From Berberis thunbergii (taxonomy: Eukaryota > Streptophyta > Magnoliopsida > Ranunculales > Berberidaceae): a stretch of 64,000 nucleotides of DNA. A program made the translations under genes and the position numbers. The notes under the pieces are model-generated. The model was given only the letters and a program-made list of their open reading frames with translations, had not been told where the DNA came from and made no database searches. The stretch lies in contig QNQO01000821.1 of assembly GCA_003290165.1 (NCBI GenBank), positions 1 through 64,000 of the forward strand. Reading direction: 5' to 3'. Below, in pieces: positions 58,167 through 64,000 of this stretch. Each line of letters opens with the position of its first letter. The first letter of the stretch is position 1.

Positions 58167-58225
58167 AAATTCTTTAGAGGAGATACCTGGATCAGTGAGG
58201 CCAATGTTCCCTATATGGCTACCTA
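56968..58225 (+). pseudogene. PME8: 5'-truncated pectin methylesterase pseudogene
   Basis: Homology starts in the middle of the PMEI domain (SMRKALNTSMELTSNALAMV) with no start, anchor or promoter. Exon 1 runs to about 57439 and exon 2 starts at about 57542 after CAG. Breaks: extra bases near 57190 (after TPN), an extra base near 57250, two missing bases near 57569 (GCC-AGACATT), an extra base near 57665 just before SYQDTLYAH, and loss of about six codons in YSRTIDDLIQ (57972). A 27-base T run (58136-58162) replaces the codons before NKFFRGDTW. Otherwise it is close to PME5 and PME6. The catalytic YQDTLY, DFVFGD and GRPWKEYSR codons survive, so decay is recent. Confidence 0.9.
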
Positions 58226-58226
58226 A

Positions 58227-58750
58227 CTGCCTAAGTGAAAATATATGCGTGTCGATCTTAACTCACTGCAAAATGCTGAAAACTTCTCCCAACATGTTCT
58301 CTGTAATAGTTTTCTCTGTGGAGAAATATCAAAACTCCATTAATAGGAATAGCTTTTGATCAGACTAACTCTCATAAATTTGACCAAAATTACTTTGATT
58401 TTTATTTACCTAAGAATATTATTACTTTGATCACCTTTTTGTAATTTGACCAAAATAACATATATTGCTCATTGTCTTTTCACAACACAATCCACAAGAT
58501 ATAAATCTTCATCGTTTTAAAGCAAGCAAACAGCACAATCGCAGCACAAAAAGTTCGAAATTCAACTCATACATGTTAACCTACAAAAAAAGGCAAGAGA
58601 AAACTCACCAGATTCATGGGTGCATCAGCTTGAGAGCCACATTACCAGCCATGGAAGGAAGCAAATAGATCCCATGTTCTTAAATACATTAATCTGAAAT
58701 CACATTCAGATAATATCATATTAAATCTGAACTACTTAATTAGCTCTTAC
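58227..58750. other. Intergenic, no supported gene
   Basis: AT-rich DNA between PME8 and the LINE. No recognisable feature. Confidence 0.5.
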
Positions 58751-58754
58751 TAGA

Positions 58755-60925
58755 AACAGAGAGCTCTTTCCAAGGGCGGCGATTCTGGGAGATTAGGGTT
58801 TTTGCGTGAAGAAGAACTTCATCACGGCCTGGTGTATGAATCGATGTCTGACCCTCATGCGCATCGATCTGATTCTCATGGGAGTCCGATAACCATTGAG
58901 GGAGGCGACCCTACTTGGCCTTCATATCTGGACAATGGCCCACCTTTGAAGGTAGGACCGATACATATTGATGGAACTGCAGGAGAAGACGAGTCAATAA
59001 AGAAACTGCTGACTACCACGCAAGAGGCTTTGGTGGCTGCACCGACACCAATGGAAACACTGTCCCAGGATATTGGGATAGAGGAAACGGCGGCGGCTGG
59101 AGACAAGTCCAATAAGGATGTACACCAACCGATTCCAACGAGTTGGGCTTCTCTGTTCGTCAACAATAGCAGGGCAGGTCCTTCGCAGTTAAAGTTTGTC
59201 CCCCCAGCACAGATCAAAGGCAAACAGGTGGTACAAGTTAAGCTTGCAGAGCATGCTGCTCACATATCTGTTTGCGAAAGCTATTTGATAGGTAACTTCG
59301 TTGGCCGACGGCTAGCGTATGGCTTTGTTAAAGACAGCTTGAAACGTTTATGGGGTCTGAAGGGAGATTTTGACATGTCGGTTTATGGTGATCGAGCCCT
59401 TGTCTTCAAGTCTTTGAATGAGAATGCTAGAACCAAGGTGTTAGAATAGGGACCAGTCCACATAGCCAGTAGGCTCTTCATGGTCCGTCCTTGGAAGCCT
59501 TACATGGAGGACAACGTAGAGGTCCATAACTCGATACCAATCTGGATTAATCTAGAGTCCCATTATTTTTATGGAGTCCTGCGGGACTGGAAGCAATTGC
59601 TAGTGCAGTGGGGGTGCCTATCATGCTAGACAAAGCAACGGAGAATAAGACTCGGCTTGCTTTTGCGCGAGTTTGTGTCGAAATATCCGTAAAAAGTGAC
59701 TTCCCTAGCACGATCCAAGTAAACATTGATGATGGGACGGTAGCAATTGTTGATGTTGAATACTCCTGGCGCCCAGCGAAGGGTACACATTGCAATGGCT
59801 TTGGGCACACTTCCTTGCACTGCCCTAAACATGTGAAAGCTCACACTAAAGCCACCAAAGCTTGGAGACCCAAAGCCCCCGTACCGACCTCTGTCACGAT
59901 CCCGCCTGACCATGTCAATGGCGGACAAGAGCAGCATGGACAACAATCCAGTGGCGGAAACTCTAGTGGACAGGATGAAGGCTGGGAAACCCCTGCACGA
60001 AGGCACACTTGTAAACCAAGCAAGGCATCAGTGACACAGGATGCAGGGTGGTCTGTTTCAGAATGCAAGACGCAGGAATATTCAGCGAATTCACGGCCTG
60101 ATTCAGCCAACGTCTCACTAGATGTTTCAGCCAATGCTGAAGTAGCAGCGAAGCCGGGTCTGTCTACCCCCATATCTAACTCAGAGGAAACTCCAATGCA
60201 AGTTGTGGTCGTGCTTCGCGCGGTCACTGGTATAGACAAACATGGGGAAGATCCATCAACACTCATGGATAGGCTATCACCCCAAGCCATTACTGTTTTG
60301 AATTCACAAATTGCAAGAATAGGCAGTGATGCTTTGGTCACTGAAATTAAAAGCTTACTTGGAGCGAAAACAGCAAAGGTGAGGCAAACCTCTATTGCAG
60401 AAGAGCATGCGGTTTCCACATTACCACCTCCCACTGAATATGAGCCTCGAAGGTCTTCTCGAAGCAAGAAGACAAATCCTAAATTCAGGTAATTGATGAT
60501 GATAATACAAGTAGAATGCCAATGCTTATTAGAAACTTGTAGGCTAACATTCAATGGTTTCTATATCATGATTCATTGTGTTTCGTTACCTTACGACGAC
60601 TTATCATACATCCTGAGGCCCACATTAGATTTAAATCAGGTCATGAGAGTGATTAAAGGATTGATTGGTGATTATGAGGGCGGAAAGATATGGCAGGTTT
60701 ATCATGCAACCTCTTTAGTAGCAGAACACTTTACAAGATTACTCCCCAACTTGGAGACGGTGATTCTACAACTCAAGAGATTCTTTGTTGAAGCTTTGAA
60801 GCAAGGTTTTTGTTCTATAGTTGATGTAATGAGTGAGCGTATAAGCGATTGTAACCTATATTATCATCACCTTTATTTTCTTTAATTTAAGGTTTGGGGA
60901 TCCTAAATAACCCCAGCTCAATTTC

Positions 60926-60961
<36 letters not shown>
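58755..60961 (+). mobile_element. L1-type LINE with most of ORF2 deleted
   Basis: A leader (GGGCGGCGATTCTGGGAGAT) is followed by ORF1 (58802-60492), a short remnant of ORF2 and a 3' tail GGGGATCCTAAATAACCCCA, GCTCAATTTCC and a 35-base poly(A) run (60927-60961). After ORF1 the sequence jumps to VIKGLIGDYEGGKIWQVYHA, LVAEHFTRL (about 60630-60760). This resembles the RNase H end of plant LINE ORF2, so endonuclease and reverse transcriptase are missing. It lies between PME8 and PME9. Confidence 0.75.
58802..60492 (+). pseudogene. LINE ORF1 (DUF4283 and zinc knuckle), broken
   Basis: Nucleic-acid-binding ORF1 of a plant LINE. The first frame carries the DUF4283-like block (ISVCESYLIGNFVGRRLAYG, LKGDFDMSVYGDRALVFKSL) and ends at an in-frame TAG (59447-59449) directly before GPVHIASRLFMVRPWKP. 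After a frame change near 59570 the protein resumes (DKATENKTRLAFARVCVEI) with a CCHC-type knuckle (HCNGFGHTSLHC) and a low-complexity tail ending RRSSRSKKTNPKFR. The first in-frame ATG after 58802 was not tested as the true start. Confidence 0.75.
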
Positions 60962-60962
<1 letters not shown>

Positions 60963-61149
60963 ATAATGGAAAAACTGCAACCTTGTTTAGCTACTATAGA
61001 GCTAACGGAGGACTACAAATTGAATTCTTTAACTTCGAAATCAACCAAACTTTGCTCGTGATTGATTTAATATTTCTATATAACTTAAATGATAAATACT
61101 AGAAATACTATTCGAGTTTCAGTAACACTTAAAAGAGGTGTTTGAATAG
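60962..61149. other. Short intergenic stretch
   Basis: AT-rich; nothing recognised. Confidence 0.4.
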
Positions 61150-61325
61150 GAAAATTCTAGGGGTCGAGGGAGAGAACGAGGGATGGGTGAAAGTCATCCA
61201 TTTGCCTCGAGATGAGCATCATCGTACATCTCAAATTTGATGCATTCATCTCGAAGCGAATGGGTGGTTACCACCCATCCCTCGCCCCCTTTCCCTCGCT
61301 CCCTCCCTCGCTCTGTAGCAAAGCT
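61150..61325. mobile_element. GC-rich palindromic MITE-like element, copy 4
   Basis: The left arm TCTAGGGGTCGAGGGAGAGA, then ACGAGGGATGGG, pairs with the right arm CCCATCCCTCGCCCCCTTTC, then CCTCGCTC. The inner arms CATTTGCCTCGAGATGAGCA and ATTCATCTCGAAGCGAATG also pair. Same family as the copies at 3087 and 45655. Confidence 0.55.
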
Positions 61326-61360
61326 CGTTTGAATATGAAATGAAAACTTCGTATTCTAAT

Positions 61361-61377
61361 TATATATATATATATAG
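61361..61377. repeat. (TA)n microsatellite
   Basis: A run of TATATATATATATATA in AT-rich intergenic DNA. Confidence 0.7.
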
Positions 61378-61735
61378 CATAATCGAGTTTTTCAAGTTCG
61401 TCGCAGGCCTCTAAAATCTCAGTCAGTCATGTACCCAATACATGTACAATCGATACACAAACACCACCGCAGCTAATTTAATTTGTTTAATCCCCCATCA
61501 CCCCAATTTATTATTTAGATTTCAAGGCCACGTTATTGACTATGTTGACCTCATTTCAATAAAATGTTTTACACCTAACAATTATACGAAACCTCAGATA
61601 GCCTGTCCTTGAGTTGGTAGTGTTCCTAGCCATTCGTAAAACCCAAATTATGGTGGCACACTAACCATATTCTAAATAAAGAAGTTTTTTTTATCAAATT
61701 AAACAGCCACGGAAATTTAGCAGTTGGACAATTCT

Positions 61736-61790
61736 TAACTAACATAACTACTTTGAGCCATTTTTAATCTCTCTTGTTAAATATATAAAA
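61736..61790 (+). promoter_or_regulatory. PME9 core promoter with conserved upstream block
   Basis: TAACTAACATAAC at 61736-61748, TTTTTAATCTCTC, then ATATATAAAA at 61781-61790, about 140 bases before the ATG. It matches the PME7 promoter in order and spacing. Confidence 0.5.
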
Positions 61791-61925
61791 AATCCCTGGT
61801 CATAATTCACCAATGATTGACATGAACATTTGATTTTCTCCTGAAATCTCCTCCTTGATCTGATTCAGTTCTCCACTACAATCCCCAATTGTTGGGGGAG
61901 AACAAAGCCATTCCAAGAATCAGAT

Positions 61926-63953
61926 ATGGATGGGGATTCAGGAAGCAAGAAGAGATTTACTATCATCGGCGTTTCGTCGGTGATCCTAGTGGCTTGCGTT
62001 GTAGCCCTCGCTGTTGGTGTGCACCACCAGAGCACACCATCTGAAAAAACTGGTAGCGGAGATGGCAAATTAAGCACATCTTCGAAAGCGGTCGTATCCC
62101 TATGTCAACCTACTGATTACAAGCAAGCATGCGAGACGAGTCTCCAATCAGCTGGCAACACCACTGATCCAAAAGAACTCATCAAAAATTGCATTCGTTT
62201 ACACCATGAATAAAATTGGGGAACAGATTGAGAAATCCACTACGATAAAAGAATTAGAGAATGATCCGAGGGGAAAGATGGCTCTTGATGATTGTAAAGA
62301 GCTAATAGACTTTGCAGTTGATGATCTCGAGCGCTCCATTGACAAACTATGTGAATCTGATAAACCCAAAATTGATGAGATAGTGACTGAACTCCAAATT
62401 TGGCTTAGTGCTGCAGGGTCTTACCAAGAAGCCTGCTTGGATGGATTCCAGAACACCACTGGGGCTGCCGGCAAAAAAATGTGGAAGGCCTTGAATATCA
62501 CTAGGGAACTCACAAGCAATGCCCTCGCCATGGTTACTGGTATTGGCGCTATGTTTAACGAATTAGACATTGAACATTTATTTAATCGCAAACTCCTGGC
62601 ATCACAGGCACAGGAGCTAGTTCTTCATGGTATGCCTCAATGGGTGGATCATCATACAAGACGTGCACTACTTGAAACAGTGACTCCTACTGTGACTGTA
62701 GCGCAAGATGGATCTGGACATTACAAGACCATCACTGAAGCGCTAAAAATGGCACCCCGGAGGCGAAGGGCTAAATCACCATTCATTATCTACGTTAAGG
62801 CAGGGATCTACAAAGAATGTGTTGTCATCGAAAAAGAGAAGACTCATATTATGATATATGGAGATGGACCTACGAAGACCAAGATCACTGGTAACAAGAA
62901 TTTCGCTGATGGTACCACCACATTCGAGACTGCCACAGTTGGTATGTTTTGATCCTGAACATACTAATCTAACTTCCTTAATGATTTCATCTACCTACAT
63001 TATATAGTATTGCTTTTGTGATTATTTGATTGACTTTGATGCAAATTCATTTGCATGCAGTGGTGATAGGTGATTATTTCATCGCCAAAGACATTGGGTT
63101 CGAGAACACTGCAGGACCTGAGAAACAGCAAGCAGTGGCATTAAGGGTGACATCTGATCAGTCAGTCTTCTTCAACTGTCGAATTGATGGCTATCAAAAT
63201 ACACTCTTTGCTCTCGCGGAGCGTCAATTCTTCAGAGATTGTACCATCAGTGGTACAGTGGATTTCGTATTTGGAGATTCAGCAGCTGTGTTTCAGGGCT
63301 GCACATTTCTGGTGAGGAAGCCAATGGACGACGACCAACCATGTACCGTGACTGCCCAAGGAAGATCAGATAAGCACTCAAACACGGCCTTTATCATTCA
63401 AAACGGAACCATCTCTGCTGATCCCACTTTGATCCCTACTGTTAAAGTTGCCAACACTGTTAAAATCGCCAATACTCTTAAAGTCGCCAACTCTGATAAA
63501 AATGAGGACATTGATAAAGACGACGACGACAAGTCTGGTAAAGACGATGACAATTCCGGTAAAGACGACGACAATGATAAAGAGGATAAGTCTGGTGAAG
63601 ACAACGACACGGCCGGTAAAGACGATGACTCTGATGAAGACGGTATCAAAGTATATTTAGGCCGCCCTGCAAAGCCCTATTCAAGAACCATAATTGTAAA
63701 TACCCAGATCGACGATTTGATACAACCTAAAGGCTGGCTTTCTTTTCCTAAAGATTTTGGTACTAAGACTTGCTTCTATGCTGAACTCAACAACACAGGC
63801 CCTGGCGCAGATAAGTCTAAGAGGGTCAAGTGGGAGGGTATCAAGAATCTAGATGAAACTCAGGCAGCAGAGTTTGCACCAATCAAATTCTTTCAAGGAG
63901 ATAAATGGATAACTGATGCTGATGTTCCCTACACGAGTTCATTAACTGTCTAA
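61926..63953 (+). pseudogene. PME9: PMEI-PME with GYQN, acidic repeat insertion and one frameshift
   Basis: Exon 1 is 61926-62941 and exon 2 is 63061-63953. Start MDGDSGSKKRFTI, anchor VSSVILVACVVALAVG, PMEI domain with CLDGF, RKLL and RRALL motifs. An extra A in the A5 run at 62184-62188 breaks the frame (ELIKNCIRLHHE then stop, against ELIKIAF in paralogues). Removing one base gives 636 codons. In the catalytic domain QAVALR, DFVFGD and the catalytic Arg remain. GYQDTLY reads GYQNTLF (Asn codon at 63198-63200) and GRPWKEY reads GRPAKPY. Between PTLIP and YLGRP lies a repeat insertion of about 70 codons (63438-63646), first TVKVAN-type and then Asp/Lys-rich. It is closest to PME7. Confidence 0.86.
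63438..63646 (+). repeat. 18/21-bp minisatellite coding an Asp/Lys-rich insert in PME9
   Basis: About ten degenerate units of 18 or 21 bases, for example ACTGTTAAAGTTGCCAAC (TVKVAN) and GGTAAAGACGATGAC (GKDDD). All are in frame without stops. Paralogues have only PVKN plus a few residues at this point. Confidence 0.8.
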
Positions 63954-64000
63954 GTAAATTTGTAAGCTAGGGACGTAATTGATCTTCTTTTGGTTTTGCG

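Overview
The window is nuclear DNA of a flowering plant, almost certainly a eudicot. It has intron-containing genes with GT-AG junctions, AT-rich introns and intergenic DNA, and plant Ty1/copia, Ty3/gypsy, LINE, SINE and MITE remains. The species could not be determined from the sequence.

Layout. 1-5.2 kb is mostly gene-poor; it holds one possible small TATA-led gene and a palindromic MITE with a TAA target duplication. 5.26-13.36 kb is a complete 15-exon sucrose synthase gene (811 codons). Its 12-codon last exon lies 2.1 kb beyond exon 14, behind a TIR element. The rest of the window is dominated by pectin methylesterases (PMEs) of the pro-domain (PMEI plus catalytic) type, each with one conserved intron, and by transposons. 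PME1 (14.3-17.6 kb, minus) is intact. PME2 (18.3-23.2 kb, minus) is a broken copy split by a 4.3 kb copia element with 193/194 bp LTRs and a 5 bp target duplication. Next to it lies an 8.8 kb LTR element (23.3-32.1 kb) with a Tat-like gag, a protease start, no reverse transcriptase, an internal tandem array and an antisense ORF. PME3 (33.9-35.6 kb) and PME4 (43.1-44.9 kb) are plus-strand genes carrying single-base frameshifts. Between them lie a decayed copia pol (37.3-40.3 kb) and a 1.4 kb foldback element. From 47.3 kb to the end is a head-to-tail array of five PMEs (PME5-PME9) whose pro-proteins begin with a short basic segment and a membrane anchor instead of a cleavable signal. A LINE carrying ORF1 but lacking most of ORF2 (58.8-60.96 kb) sits inside the array, with several LINE 3' tails.

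How the genes fit together. Sucrose synthase supplies UDP-glucose for cell-wall synthesis, and PMEs de-esterify wall homogalacturonan. I see no sign that they are co-regulated; the PMEs are a tandem family expanded by local duplication. Within PME5-PME9, PME6 is intact with all catalytic residues. PME7 and PME9 have lost the catalytic Asp of the GYQD motif (to Ser and Asn) and share a Trp-to-Ala change beside the catalytic Arg. PME9 also carries a roughly 70-residue Asp/Lys-rich insertion. PME8 is a truncated pseudogene. The array therefore looks like one in which some copies keep the fold but not the classical chemistry.

Caution. PME3, PME4, PME5 and PME9 each contain single-base indels that break the frame. 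Exon sums show that one base (or a compensating pair) restores each frame, so assembly error and genuine pseudogenisation are both possible. All splice sites and family calls come from reading the sequence; no database search was run.
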